Shown: positions 35,440 to 44,221, numbered from the stretch's first letter. The stretch is 64,000 bases of DNA from Paenibacillus brasilensis (GCF_009363115.1 NZ_CP045298.1:4337501-4401500), one strand, 5' to 3'. Program-made: numbers and translations. The notes: generated by a model not told the origin, from the sequence alone.

Positions 35440-36066
35440 ATGGAGCAGGAAGTAGGACAAGGAACTGTACAGCAGCCAACCGATCAGGATGGTACGCCCA
35501 AACGTAAACCAAAAAATGAGATTTTTGAGTGGCTCAAGGCCATTATTATTGCGTTAGTGCTTGTCTTTTTAATCCGTTGGCTTCTCTTTAAGCCGTTTAT
35601 TGTGGATGGACCGTCGATGCAGCCTAACTTTCATACCGGAGAACGCGTCATTGTAAATGAGATTTTGTATGATTTCCGTGCCCCTAAGCCGGGTGAAGTG
35701 ATTGTGTTCCATGTTCCGGAAGAAGGAAGAGACTTCATTAAGCGCGTCATTGCCGTTGCGGGTGATACGGTCAAGGTAGAAGGTGACACGATTACAGTGA
35801 ATGGTAAGCCAATTCAGGAACCTTATCTCAAGGCTCCTTTAGCAGAAGCGCATCAAAATGGTGAGCTTTACAACAAGTTTACCAATTTTCCAAATGAGAA
35901 GTTTAAGAATGGAAAAGTTCCAGAAGGGCATATTTTTGTTATGGGCGATAACCGTTCCAATAGCACAGACAGTCGGATGATTGGATATATTGATTTGAAG
36001 GAAGTCGTGGGCCGGGCTGACGTTATTTTCTGGCCAGCGAAGGATATGCAGTGGATTAACCACTAA
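35440..36066 (+). CDS. lepB: Type I signal peptidase
   Basis: A 208-residue SipS-type leader peptidase with one N-terminal TM helix (about 31-50) and the Ser-Lys dyad Ser59 (GPSMQPNF) and Lys101 (FIKRVIA). MGDNRSNSTDSR is the conserved box E. It cleaves exported preproteins on the outer membrane face. The N-terminal 28 residues are polar and Gln/Lys-rich, slightly longer than in B. subtilis SipS. Located next to rbgA, as in many Bacillales. Confidence 0.95.
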   Translation: MEQEVGQGTVQQPTDQDGTPKRKPKNEIFEWLKAIIIALVLVFLIRWLLFKPFIVDGPSMQPNFHTGERVIVNEILYDFRAPKPGEVIVFHVPEEGRDFIKRVIAVAGDTVKVEGDTITVNGKPIQEPYLKAPLAEAHQNGELYNKFTNFPNEKFKNGKVPEGHIFVMGDNRSNSTDSRMIGYIDLKEVVGRADVIFWPAKDMQWINH

Positions 36067-36092
36067 ACTAACTAATATGCAGCACAGCTGCC

Positions 36093-36133
36093 GTAATTCC
36101 AGCTAACGCCTAAAAGGTTAATGCTGGAGTTAC
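36093..36133. repeat. Hairpin between lepB and rbgA
   Basis: GTAATTCCAGC (36093-36103) and GCTGGAGTTAC (36123-36133) pair over 11 bp with one mismatch, with an inner AACGCCT/AGGTT segment. No T run follows, so it is not a typical terminator; it may protect a transcript end. Confidence 0.55.
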
Positions 36134-36152
36134 GATCAATGAGGTGATGACG

Positions 36153-37013
36153 GTGACGATTCAATGGTTTCCTGGTCATATGACCAGAGCGCGCCGCCAA
36201 ATTGAAGCAAAATTAAAGCTGATTGATTTGGTAATTGAGTTGATTGATGCTCGATTGCCGCTTTCCAGCCGAAATCCAATGATTGATGATATTTTGCAGG
36301 GGAAGCCGCGAATGATTATTTTGAATAAGGCAGATTTGGCAGACCCGGTAGTATCGCAGCAGTGGATTGCCTACTTTAAGGAGCAGGGGCATATAGCCTT
36401 TCAGGTGGATGCTACGACAGGGACAGGGATGAAGGAAATCCCGGTTCAGGCCAAGCTGTTACTTAAGGAAAAAATAGATCGGCAGATTTCCAAAGGAATG
36501 AATCCGCGTCCTATGCGTGCTTTGATTGTCGGTATTCCGAATGTCGGCAAATCGACACTAATCAATCGAATGGCAGGACGTAATATTGCAGCTACGGGTG
36601 ATCGCCCGGGGGTAACGAAGGCACAGCAGTGGATCAAGACCGGAGAAATTGAGTTGCTGGATACACCGGGTATTTTGTGGCCTAAATTTGAGGATCAGAA
36701 TGTCGGCTATCGTCTGGCAGTTACAGGAGCGATCAAGGAAGAAATTCTCAACGTAGAGGATATTGCCTTTTTCGCCACAAAATATCTTGTTCAATATTAT
36801 TGGGATGCCATGGCAGAGCGTTTTGAACTTACCGAACCTCCTGAAGATACAGAAAATCCTGATGATGTTGTCAGTGTTATGGAAGCCATCGGACGTAAAC
36901 GTGGCTGTATTGTTAGTGGCGGACGTGTAGATCTCGAAAAGGCGTCAAAAATTATTTTACGTGAGCTGCGTGCAGGGAAGCTGGGACGTTTCAGTTTGGA
37001 AGCTCCTTACTGA
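36153..37013 (+). CDS. rbgA: Ribosome biogenesis GTPase RbgA (YlqF)
   Basis: A 286-residue circularly permuted GTPase needed for late 50S assembly. G4 NKAD is at 58-61, before the P-loop GIPNVGKS at 127-134; DTPG follows. The N-terminal TIQWFPGHM is diagnostic. GTG 36153 is chosen because GAGGTGAT (36141-36148) is its ribosome binding site; ATG 36147 overlaps that site. Confidence 0.95.
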   Translation: MTIQWFPGHMTRARRQIEAKLKLIDLVIELIDARLPLSSRNPMIDDILQGKPRMIILNKADLADPVVSQQWIAYFKEQGHIAFQVDATTGTGMKEIPVQAKLLLKEKIDRQISKGMNPRPMRALIVGIPNVGKSTLINRMAGRNIAATGDRPGVTKAQQWIKTGEIELLDTPGILWPKFEDQNVGYRLAVTGAIKEEILNVEDIAFFATKYLVQYYWDAMAERFELTEPPEDTENPDDVVSVMEAIGRKRGCIVSGGRVDLEKASKIILRELRAGKLGRFSLEAPY

Positions 37014-37061
37014 TTGTGGTCGGTGTGCCCGAAACAGAACATAGTAAATTGCGGCAAGGAA

Positions 37062-37101
37062 GAACCTTCCCCATCTCTCCGGAGAGGAGGAAGGTTTTTT
37101 T
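37062..37101 (+). terminator. Intrinsic terminator after rbgA
   Basis: ACCTTCC pairs with GGAAGGT with an inner CTCTCC/GGAGAG stem, followed by seven T residues. Confidence 0.9.
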
Positions 37102-37176
37102 GGTATGTGGCATAAATGAAGCGTTAAACTACATATAGATGGGCAGGTATTGAATGTGGAAGACAAAGAGGTAGTG

Positions 37177-37803
37177 GTGAAGGATATGCTGAACTATGAA
37201 AAAAAGTGCTGGGAGCAGTCCTGCGAGCGAATCGCTGGTATTGACGAGGTAGGTCGAGGATGTTTGTTCGGGGATGTTGTGGCTGCAGCCGTTATTTTAC
37301 CAGTAGGTGAGTTGCTGGAGGGTGTAGATGATTCGAAAAAACTGACGGACAAAAAGAGAGAAGCATACTACGAGCTCATTATGGAGAAAGCCATTGCTAT
37401 AGGAGTAGGCTATGTAGATTCGCGGACGATTGATGAGATCAATATTAAACAGGCAGCTCGTTTGGCCATGAAGCAGGCTATTGAAGCTTTATCTGTATCT
37501 CCTGATTATTTACTTGTGGATGCTGAAAAGGTGGATGTCCCCATTCCTCAGCTGTCCATTATTAAGGGAGATGCGAATAGTCAATCTATTGCGGCGGCTT
37601 CTATCATTGCGAAGGTTACCCGTGATCGGCTGTGCAAAGGCGAATGGGATGCAAAATATCCTGAATACGGAATTGGCATACATAAGGGCTACGCTACCAA
37701 GTTGCATAGGGAACAGATATTGGCACTAGGACCTACGGAGATGCATAGACGCAGTTTTTTGGGCAATTTGCTTACAGAGCAGCCAACGCTGTTTGATCTG
37801 TGA
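37177..37803 (+). CDS. rnhB: Ribonuclease HII
   Basis: About 208 residues. It removes RNA from RNA-DNA hybrids and single ribonucleotides. The catalytic motif GIDEVGRG is near residue 20, DDSKKL follows, and VDAEKV and SIIAKVTRD carry the remaining metal ligands. It lacks the N-terminal extension of B. subtilis RnhB. The start is ambiguous: GTG 37177 has AGAGG 5 nt upstream; TTG 37150 and ATG 37186 are alternatives. Confidence 0.94.
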   Translation: MKDMLNYEKKCWEQSCERIAGIDEVGRGCLFGDVVAAAVILPVGELLEGVDDSKKLTDKKREAYYELIMEKAIAIGVGYVDSRTIDEINIKQAARLAMKQAIEALSVSPDYLLVDAEKVDVPIPQLSIIKGDANSQSIAAASIIAKVTRDRLCKGEWDAKYPEYGIGIHKGYATKLHREQILALGPTEMHRRSFLGNLLTEQPTLFDL

Positions 37804-37894
37804 AGCCTTATTATGAAACGGAACTATGCCGATATAATGTATACCCAATAAAATAGGCCCTTTAGATAGAGGGATAAAGGGGAGGAGGGGCGAT

Positions 37895-40024
37895 ATGAAC
37901 ATCGGATCAGTATTTCGTGGATTACTTGGTGATGTGAAGGCGGGAGAGGTCAAAAAGCTCGATATGCAGCCAGGCCAAGTCGTGAGGGGCGTCGTATTAA
38001 AGGTGTCTGAGGACGGCGGTGAGGCTGTGCTGCAAATACAAGGCTCTCAAGTCAGAGCAAAGCTGGAAACCCCTCTTCAGCCTGGACAGACCACAACATT
38101 TCAGGTACAACCGGCTTCCCCCAGTGGAATGACGGTACTTAAGCCTTTGAACGATGCAGCTAATGCACCACAGCAAACCGTAGCTCTCGCCGATGTATTG
38201 GAATCGGTAGGATTGCTGGATACAGCTCAGAATAGAGCACTTATCCAGGCCATGCAAAAAAATGGTGTACCACTGACATCGGAAAATGCAGCTTCTTTGC
38301 AAAACGCTTTAGTGAAGCAGCCTGGTAACGTACAACCGGGAACGTTTGTACAGGCAGCAGCCGTTGCTTTTCAGCGGGGACTTCCATTGACGGCAGAAAG
38401 CATTAATGGCCTGCGCCAAGCGATGTTTGGTCCTCCTTTAAATGATCTGCTGTCATCATTGGAGCAGGAGCTCGACACGGTATTAAAGCAGCTGGGACAG
38501 GGAGCATCATCTATAGACCAGACAGCTAGAGAAGCAACAGCGATAAAGGGTGCTGACCGAGCATCAGCTAGTCCGGCAGGCACCTCTACCATTGGGGTTG
38601 TAGTTACGCCGGAAGGTCAAGCGCCTGCATTATCCAAGGACACCTCTGCTCCTGTAAAACAGGGAGAAGCTGGACAAGCAGCAGGAGGCAAGGAGTTGCT
38701 GAAAGGGACACAGGCAGCCAACCTTGTTGTTGCTGCTGCGGGGAATGAAGCGAATGCTTTGGCTACAGAGCCGGATGCTCCGACCAGGGATGCATTTGGA
38801 GCCCTAGGGACTGCTCCAGAAGAAGCGGAGGCAGCCAATGGGCGTGGAGCGACAGCGGCTTCGGACACTGCCACAAATGCGTCTGAATCGGGCGCTGACG
38901 CATTAAGCGGCTCCCGTGCCAGAGCGGAGCAGGGGCAGCAAGCTGCCACGACAAGCACGCAGCTTAAGGATGCTAATGGCGCTCCAAGGGCGGCAACGAC
39001 AGAGTCTGCCGGGGCGAAGCCAGCGACAACCGCTATACCAGCTGAACGCGCAGCTGCACAGCCGGCTGATGGCCCTGTGCCGCAATCCACGGCGGGCAAC
39101 GGGGCTGCGACGGAGGCGCCGCTCCAGCGGCTGCACACGCTGCTGCAAGAGCTGCGTGCAGCGGTCCCACCCGCGCTAGGCACGGCCGCGCCGGAGCAGC
39201 CCGCACCGGAGGCGTCGCAGCTGGCGGCGAGCGCTCCGCGGGCTACAGACACCGTGGCTTCGCAGCCAGCGGCGTCTGTAGCTTCCAGCACGCAGCTCAC
39301 CCCCACGGAGGACCCGTGGGTGGGCCGCGTGCTAAAGCTGCTCGGTGCAGAGCACGAGCAGCAAGTTCACCGCGCGGCTGCGCAGCCCGCGCAAGGAACG
39401 GCGGCACGCTTGGAGCCGCCGGAGGGAGCGCCGCAGCCACTGCCGGGGTTAACGGCTGCGGCAGGCGGCGCGGTGTCAGCAGATGCAGACACCGTAAAAG
39501 GGGCGCTGCTCCAGCTGATGAGCAGCGATGACCTGCCGCCCGCTTTGAAAGAGGCGGCCCAGCAGGTCGTACAGCACCTGACAGGTCAGCAGTTGCTGCT
39601 AAATACAGACCGGACGGCTCCTTTTGCACAAGTACACATGTTTATTCCGTTTGTCGGACCGGACGGTCGTGAAACAGCTGCAGTTCAGATTCAGTCTCGT
39701 CGTGGCAAACGGGGGGAGCTGGATTCATCCAACTGTCGTCTTTGGTTTGATTTGGACATGAAGGGGCTTGGACCGACGTTAGTGGATGTACAAGTCGTGG
39801 ACCGGATTGTGAGTCTCAAGCTCCATAATGATCAGGAGTGGGCCGCTTCGCTGTTAACCAGCGGGCGTGAATCCATAAATGCGGCGCTGGAGTCATTAGG
39901 ATACCAGCTTCTATCGCTTCGTACCGAGCCTATGCCCATCAGAACTGAACCGGACAGTCCCGTCTCTTCCGAGGTACAAAGCTATGTACCCCAGCCGTAT
40001 AAAGGAGTCGATCTTAAAATATGA
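37895..40024 (+). CDS. FliK-like hook-length-control domain protein (YlqG-type)
   Basis: 709 residues. The N-terminus (about 1-100) resembles YlqG, the middle (about 215-540) is an Ala/Thr/Pro/Gln-rich low-complexity linker, and the C-terminal 140 residues resemble the FliK hook-length-control domain (VQIQSRRGKRGELDSSNCRL). DNA for the linker, about 38,900-39,560, is strikingly GC-rich. The gene overlaps the FlhB-C-like gene by ATGA. This position matches ylqG between rnhB and sucC in B. subtilis, whose function is unknown. It is distinct from the true fliK at 62,260. Confidence 0.72.
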   Translation: MNIGSVFRGLLGDVKAGEVKKLDMQPGQVVRGVVLKVSEDGGEAVLQIQGSQVRAKLETPLQPGQTTTFQVQPASPSGMTVLKPLNDAANAPQQTVALADVLESVGLLDTAQNRALIQAMQKNGVPLTSENAASLQNALVKQPGNVQPGTFVQAAAVAFQRGLPLTAESINGLRQAMFGPPLNDLLSSLEQELDTVLKQLGQGASSIDQTAREATAIKGADRASASPAGTSTIGVVVTPEGQAPALSKDTSAPVKQGEAGQAAGGKELLKGTQAANLVVAAAGNEANALATEPDAPTRDAFGALGTAPEEAEAANGRGATAASDTATNASESGADALSGSRARAEQGQQAATTSTQLKDANGAPRAATTESAGAKPATTAIPAERAAAQPADGPVPQSTAGNGAATEAPLQRLHTLLQELRAAVPPALGTAAPEQPAPEASQLAASAPRATDTVASQPAASVASSTQLTPTEDPWVGRVLKLLGAEHEQQVHRAAAQPAQGTAARLEPPEGAPQPLPGLTAAAGGAVSADADTVKGALLQLMSSDDLPPALKEAAQQVVQHLTGQQLLLNTDRTAPFAQVHMFIPFVGPDGRETAAVQIQSRRGKRGELDSSNCRLWFDLDMKGLGPTLVDVQVVDRIVSLKLHNDQEWAASLLTSGRESINAALESLGYQLLSLRTEPMPIRTEPDSPVSSEVQSYVPQPYKGVDLKI

Positions 40025-40320
40025 AAGAGTCGTTGGAAGCTCCCTCTCCTTCCAGGAAGAAGGCGGTCGCTCTTAAATATACGCCCGGTGAGAACGAAGC
40101 ACCGCTTGTCGTTGCCAAGGGGAGCGGCCGCATTGCAGATAGCATTTTAGAAAAAGCCAAAGAGCATGGTGTTCCCGTACAGGAGGATGCTGCGCTGGTT
40201 GAGGTATTGTCCAAGCTTGATTTGGACGAACAAATTCCTGCGGAGCTCTATCAGTTGGTAGCAGAAGTGCTTACCTATATATACCAAATGGATAGGCTTG
40301 CTCCGAGGGATGATGGGTGA
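40021..40320 (+). CDS. FlhB C-terminal-domain homologue (YlqH-type)
   Basis: A 99-residue soluble protein matching the cytoplasmic C-terminal domain of the export switch FlhB/YscU (AVALKY, APLVVAKGSGRIADSI, GVPVQEDAALVEVL, AELYQLVAEVL). The autocleavage motif NPTH that normally precedes AVAL is replaced by SRKK, and no membrane part is present. Start ATG overlaps the FliK-like stop (ATGA), so translation is coupled. In flagella FliK and FlhB-C interact, which suggests this pair does too. Confidence 0.85.
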   Translation: MKESLEAPSPSRKKAVALKYTPGENEAPLVVAKGSGRIADSILEKAKEHGVPVQEDAALVEVLSKLDLDEQIPAELYQLVAEVLTYIYQMDRLAPRDDG

Positions 40321-40703
40321 TGGGAAATGAAATGAGGGCCGGAGGCAAGGATCAGCGAAAAGCTAGAGGAACGATGGGTGAACAAGCAGCGGCTTTATTT
40401 TTGGAAGACCTGGGTTACCATATCATAGCGCGTAATTGGCGTTGCCGAAGCGGTGAACTGGATTTGATTGCCAAGCAGGAGGACACATTTGTATTTATTG
40501 AAGTACGTAGTCGAAGCAGCTCCAAATATGGAACCCCAGCAGAATCGGTCACCGCACGTAAAATAACCCAGGTTCGCCAAACAGCCGCTGTATATTTATA
40601 TATGAATGGGATTGGAGATGCTCCAATCCGTTTTGATATGCTGGCTGTACGATTGACCGAGGAAGCGGCTGTTGTTACGGACCATTTCATTGATGCGTTC
40701 TAA
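40320..40703 (+). CDS. UPF0102 / YraN family putative endonuclease
   Basis: A 127-residue PD-(D/E)XK-fold protein. The motif GELDLIAKQEDTFVFIEVRSRS carries the acidic active-site residues; the usual Lys of ExK is Arg here (EVR), a substitution I believe occurs in the family. ATG 40320 shares a base with the preceding stop (TGATG). Often adjacent to rnhB or yifB; precise role unknown. Confidence 0.88.
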   Translation: MGNEMRAGGKDQRKARGTMGEQAAALFLEDLGYHIIARNWRCRSGELDLIAKQEDTFVFIEVRSRSSSKYGTPAESVTARKITQVRQTAAVYLYMNGIGDAPIRFDMLAVRLTEEAAVVTDHFIDAF

Positions 40704-40774
40704 AATGCGTTCTAAAAGGGGCGAGAACCTTATTATAAGGTTAACAGGCGAACTTGAAATTCCATATATACAGG

Positions 40775-40803
40775 TTGACAGAAAGGAAAGCTAGCGGTAT
40801 ATT
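40775..40803 (+). promoter_or_regulatory. Sigma-A promoter of the nitroreductase gene
   Basis: Perfect TTGACA (40775-40780), 17-bp spacer, TATATT (40798-40803). Confidence 0.8.
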
Positions 40804-40807
40804 TTAT

Positions 40808-40822
40808 TGATAATGGTTATCA
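40808..40822. promoter_or_regulatory. Fur box
   Basis: TGATAATGGTTATCA matches the Bacillus Fur 7-1-7 consensus TGATAATnATTATCA with one mismatch. It starts 5 bp after the -10 box and covers the transcription start, an ideal repression site. Confidence 0.72.
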
Positions 40823-40874
40823 TTTTCATAATCTAATGGATATCTGAAAGTTGTATCTATGAAGGAGGATATAC

Positions 40875-41426
40875 GTGACAAAGCAGGCTTTTAGTGAACA
40901 TGTCATAGATGTAATTCAGGAACGCCGCACAATTAAAAAATTCAAAGCTGATTCCATTCCGGTGGACACCATCCAAGAACTGCTGGACATCGCTGTATGG
41001 GCTCCTAATCATAAAATGCGTGAGCCGTGGCGTTTTTTGCTGTTTGCTGGTAAAGGGCGGAAAAAGCTTGCAGAAGCTATCGCGGCCGATGTGGGTAAGG
41101 ATAACAAGTTTGAGAGCGGTATTTTGCACAACCCCATTCAGCTTTTAGTTGTGCTGGAAGAAGATCCGCGTCAGGCGGTTTGGGATGAGGATTTTGCAGC
41201 GGTCAGCGCTCTTGTGCAAAACTTTATGCTTGCTGCATGGAGTAAGGGAATCGGAACGTTTTGGGTGACAAAACCATTTTTGTATTCGCCTAAATTCCGT
41301 GAACCCTTGGGAATTCAACCGGGTGAAAAGGTTATCGGGATGATCTATGCAGGCTATCCTGAGGTTATCCCTGAACCAAGACCACGTACATCGGCAGCTG
41401 ATAAGCTGACCCTGTTTGACAAATAA
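40875..41426 (+). CDS. Nitroreductase family flavoenzyme
   Basis: A 183-residue FMN-dependent oxidoreductase: N-terminal RRTIKKF phosphate-binding motif, WAPNHKMREPWRF, and the GIGTFWVTKPFLYS segment near the flavin. The start is GTG 40875 with GAAGGAGGA upstream. The strong promoter with a Fur box implies expression under iron limitation, so a role in iron release or redox stress is possible. Substrate unknown. It stands alone between yraN and yifB. Confidence 0.87.
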   Translation: MTKQAFSEHVIDVIQERRTIKKFKADSIPVDTIQELLDIAVWAPNHKMREPWRFLLFAGKGRKKLAEAIAADVGKDNKFESGILHNPIQLLVVLEEDPRQAVWDEDFAAVSALVQNFMLAAWSKGIGTFWVTKPFLYSPKFREPLGIQPGEKVIGMIYAGYPEVIPEPRPRTSAADKLTLFDK

Positions 41427-41591
41427 TCTGTGGTCAGATAATCTTAATTAAGACTTATAAAAGCCTGCTTTGGAATTGAATTTTGGAACATTATATTTGC
41501 AATGAATGAAAATTTGGAAGCACCTTTTTTCATATATGCAATGATTCCTATTTGGGAGACATTTCAATATGAGGAGAGGTGCTTTTTTGTT

Positions 41592-43328
41592 ATGTATGGA
41601 AAACTGCACGGAGCTTGTTTGTATGGAATAGATGGTGTTCTGATTGAGGTAGAGACGGATTTGTCCAATGGCTTGCCACAGACTGCCATTATCGGATTGC
41701 CGGATTCGGCGATTCGGGAGGCAGTGGAGCGTGTGCGAGCAGCAATCAAAAACTGCGGCTTCAAATATCCGTCCCAGCGTGTAACGATTAATTTAGCCCC
41801 TGCTGATTTGCGTAAGGAAGGCTCGGCTTTCGATCTTGCTATCGCTCTAGGGTTGCTGACAACCAGTGGACAGGTTGCTTTACCCGTAGGGGAAAGGACG
41901 TTATTTATTGGTGAGCTGGCGTTGGATGGTAGCATTCGTCCTGTGAACGGGGTGCTGTCCATGGTTGATCTTGCTAAGCGAGAAGGGTTCCATTCGGTGC
42001 TGCTTCCTGAGGAAAATGCGAGAGAGGCCCGTCTGATCACGGATATACGTATTTACGCTATTCGTCATCTGACAGACCTCATCCCGGTTAAAGATCATGA
42101 ACAAAGCACTGTCGGGGGCCAAGCGACTGATCTAAGTTCTCATTCTGTACCTCATCCAGCTTACGATCAGGATATGAACGAAGTCACGAATCAAATGACA
42201 GATCAAGCCTCTAAAACAGCTATGAACCACATTGCGAAGTCTAGTCCAGAAAAGCCTACAGTCAGACAACAGGTGATAATTCATTCCTATGACCATTTAA
42301 CTCAGGCAGAGCATGTATCGCTGCGTGAGGAACAAGAGATCCTCAGCAATATGGAGGATTATAGCGATGTGCTTGGCCAGCTACACGCCAAACGTGCGTT
42401 GGTTATCGCTGCGGCTGGAATGCATAATATCATTCTTATGGGACCACCAGGTGCCGGAAAAACGATGCTTATCCGCAGGCTGCCGTCCATCCTGCCGCCC
42501 TTGACTGAAAAGGAGGCGCTAGAAGTGACCAAAATATATAGTGCCGCCGGGAAGTGGAAGGAGTCATCGCCCCATCTGATGAACATTCGACCCTTCCGTT
42601 CTCCTCATCATACGATTTCTGCTGCTGGATTGGTGGGAGGTGGAGGTATCCCAAAGCCGGGAGAAATCAGCCTTGCCCACCGGGGAATTTTATTTCTGGA
42701 TGAGCTGCCTGAGTTTAGCCGCCATGTACTAGAGGTGCTGCGTCAGCCGTTGGAGGACCGCAATGTTACAATCAGTCGATCACGTGCTGTTTTTAAATAT
42801 CCGGCGCATTTTTTACTTGCCGCCTCCTTAAATCCATGTCACTGTGGCTTTTTCGGCAGTGAAATGGAACATCAGCGTTGTACCTGTTCACCTTCTGCGG
42901 TAGCCCGCTACCGTTCGCGTATTTCCGGTCCGCTATTGGATCGGATTGATCTTCAGCTTGAAGTATCGCAGCCGAAGGATTGGCGGGAGGAAAAAGAATC
43001 GTTGTCGTCGGCAGAAATGCGAAGGCAGGTGCTGGCTGCACAAGCGATACAAATCCGCAGATACGGCAAGCTTTCTTTTTCATGGAATAGTGAGTTGTCG
43101 GGGCAGATGCTGCGTAAATATGCGGTATTGGAACAGAGCGCGGCTGAGCTGCTAAATCAGACGATGGATGCACTTGGTTTAAGTATGCGTGCATATGATC
43201 GAATTCTCAAGCTGTCTCGTACCATTGCGGACTTAAATGAGTCAGAAAAAATCAAAGCCTCGCATGTTGCCGAAGCTATTCAATATCGGAATATGGACAG
43301 GGCAAGCGCTGGTATTACCGAGGACTAA
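41592..43328 (+). CDS. YifB/ComM-type Mg-chelatase-like AAA+ ATPase
   Basis: 578 residues: an N-terminal Lon-like domain (about 1-165), Walker A GPPGAGKT at 284-291, LFLDELPEF Walker B and a C-terminal Mg-chelatase domain with the LNPCHCGFFG cysteine segment. ComM homologues are helicases that extend recombination in transformation. A polar insertion of about 70 residues (170-245) separates the two domains and is unlike the compact family form. ATG 41592 is preferred, with GAGAGGTG upstream. dprA lies 4 kb downstream. Confidence 0.9.
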   Translation: MYGKLHGACLYGIDGVLIEVETDLSNGLPQTAIIGLPDSAIREAVERVRAAIKNCGFKYPSQRVTINLAPADLRKEGSAFDLAIALGLLTTSGQVALPVGERTLFIGELALDGSIRPVNGVLSMVDLAKREGFHSVLLPEENAREARLITDIRIYAIRHLTDLIPVKDHEQSTVGGQATDLSSHSVPHPAYDQDMNEVTNQMTDQASKTAMNHIAKSSPEKPTVRQQVIIHSYDHLTQAEHVSLREEQEILSNMEDYSDVLGQLHAKRALVIAAAGMHNIILMGPPGAGKTMLIRRLPSILPPLTEKEALEVTKIYSAAGKWKESSPHLMNIRPFRSPHHTISAAGLVGGGGIPKPGEISLAHRGILFLDELPEFSRHVLEVLRQPLEDRNVTISRSRAVFKYPAHFLLAASLNPCHCGFFGSEMEHQRCTCSPSAVARYRSRISGPLLDRIDLQLEVSQPKDWREEKESLSSAEMRRQVLAAQAIQIRRYGKLSFSWNSELSGQMLRKYAVLEQSAAELLNQTMDALGLSMRAYDRILKLSRTIADLNESEKIKASHVAEAIQYRNMDRASAGITED

Positions 43329-43403
43329 TATGAAATAAAGTGGTTGCACTCCATCATTTTTTAAATAAACAACTTTGCATGTCGAATTGGAGAAATATAA
43401 GGG

Positions 43404-43435
43404 CAAAAAAAAGCTCCAGACGCAAAGTTCTGGAG
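43404..43435 (-). terminator. Minus-strand intrinsic terminator (second, distal)
   Basis: CTCCAGA (43414-43420) pairs with TCTGGAG (43429-43435). On the minus strand it is followed by eight T residues (43412-43405). It lies about 140 bp beyond the ohr terminator, so its transcript is unclear. Confidence 0.75.
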
Positions 43436-43572
43436 AAGTAAAAAAAATTATGACAATGTGATTATACTATAAGTATATCAAATTCGTATATACGATTATG
43501 CATCATCTACCATGTTACTTGATGGAAAAAACATTAGCTATGAGCCCTCTGATGAGCAGGCAGCCGAAAGGA

Positions 43573-43610
43573 TAAAAAGCCTCTCAACCGGGAACGGCTA
43601 AGAGGCTGTG
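43573..43610 (-). terminator. Intrinsic terminator of ohr
   Basis: AGCCTCT/AGAGGCT stem with inner CCG/CGG pairs; followed on the minus strand by TTTTTATCC. Confidence 0.82.
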
Positions 43611-43682
43611 CTGTGAATTCGTTTATTCATAATATTGAATCAACTAGAGAAGAAACTGGCCTCCTGCTCAATAAAATCTCAA

Positions 43683-44111
43683 TTACAGGACGTTCAGCTT
43701 CACTTCAATATTTCCGCGGGTAGCGCGGGAGTATGGACATTGGTCATGTGCGCCTTCTACCAGTTTTACTGCTGTCTCATGGTCTACACCTTTAACCAGT
43801 ACGTCAAGATTTACTCCAATACCGAAGCCGCCGTCTTCCACTTTACCGAATTGGACTGTAGCTGTTACTTCGGTACCTTCGTGCTTAACACGTTGCATAC
43901 GGGCAACCATATTTAAAGCACTGTCAAAGCAGGCGGAGTACCCTGCCGCGAACAATTGCTCCGGATTTGTTCCTGCACCGCCTGCGCCACCCATTTCTTT
44001 TGGCGTATCAATATTTAAACGAAGTTCAGGAGAGGAAGACTCAATATATCCGTTACGGCCACCAACCGCTTTTACTGTTGTTTCATACATTTTTTGTTGA
44101 ATGGTCATCAT
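43683..44111 (-). CDS. ohr: Organic hydroperoxide resistance protein Ohr
   Basis: A 142-residue OsmC/Ohr thiol peroxidase that reduces organic hydroperoxides using lipoyl cofactors. The active cysteines Cys61 (GYSACFDSAL) and Cys125 (AHDQCPYSRATRGN) are both present. Start is ATG 44111 or 44108; the ribosome binding site is weak. Divergent from ohrR, the standard arrangement. Confidence 0.95.
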   Translation of the reverse strand: MMTIQQKMYETTVKAVGGRNGYIESSSPELRLNIDTPKEMGGAGGAGTNPEQLFAAGYSACFDSALNMVARMQRVKHEGTEVTATVQFGKVEDGGFGIGVNLDVLVKGVDHETAVKLVEGAHDQCPYSRATRGNIEVKLNVL

Positions 44112-44144
44112 AATCCAATCACTGCCTCTCGCTCAATTTATATT

Positions 44145-44221
44145 TTGCACAATTTAGTTTAACAAAATAATTATTACTTGTAAAGTATTTTGTGCAATTA
44201 GCATGTATTTTGCTATATAAT
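44145..44221. promoter_or_regulatory. ohr/ohrR divergent control region
   Basis: TTGCACAA (44145-44152) and TTGTGCAA (44190-44197) are inverted copies flanking an AT-rich centre. TATAAT at 44216-44221 is the likely ohrR -10. OhrR dimers probably bind the TTGTGCAA-type sites and repress both genes until oxidised. The exact operator is inferred. Confidence 0.5.

Larger units (their letters stand above)
43329..43682. other. Intergenic region yifB-ohr
   Basis: A 354-bp gap. It holds two minus-strand terminators (43404-43435 and 43573-43610) and an AT-rich stretch between them with a TATAAT-like element on the minus strand. No ORF, tRNA or known riboswitch was recognised. Confidence 0.7.

Noticed and set aside
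38617..39306. 229-codon minus-strand ORF inside the FliK-like gene
   Set aside because: Antisense shadow of a low-complexity Ala/Thr region; Ala/Ser/Cys-rich with no start signal.
43548..43575. CTGATGAG...CGAAA resembling a hammerhead ribozyme core between yifB and ohr
   Set aside because: The flanking stems I and III cannot be formed and stem II pairs poorly; the match is probably chance.
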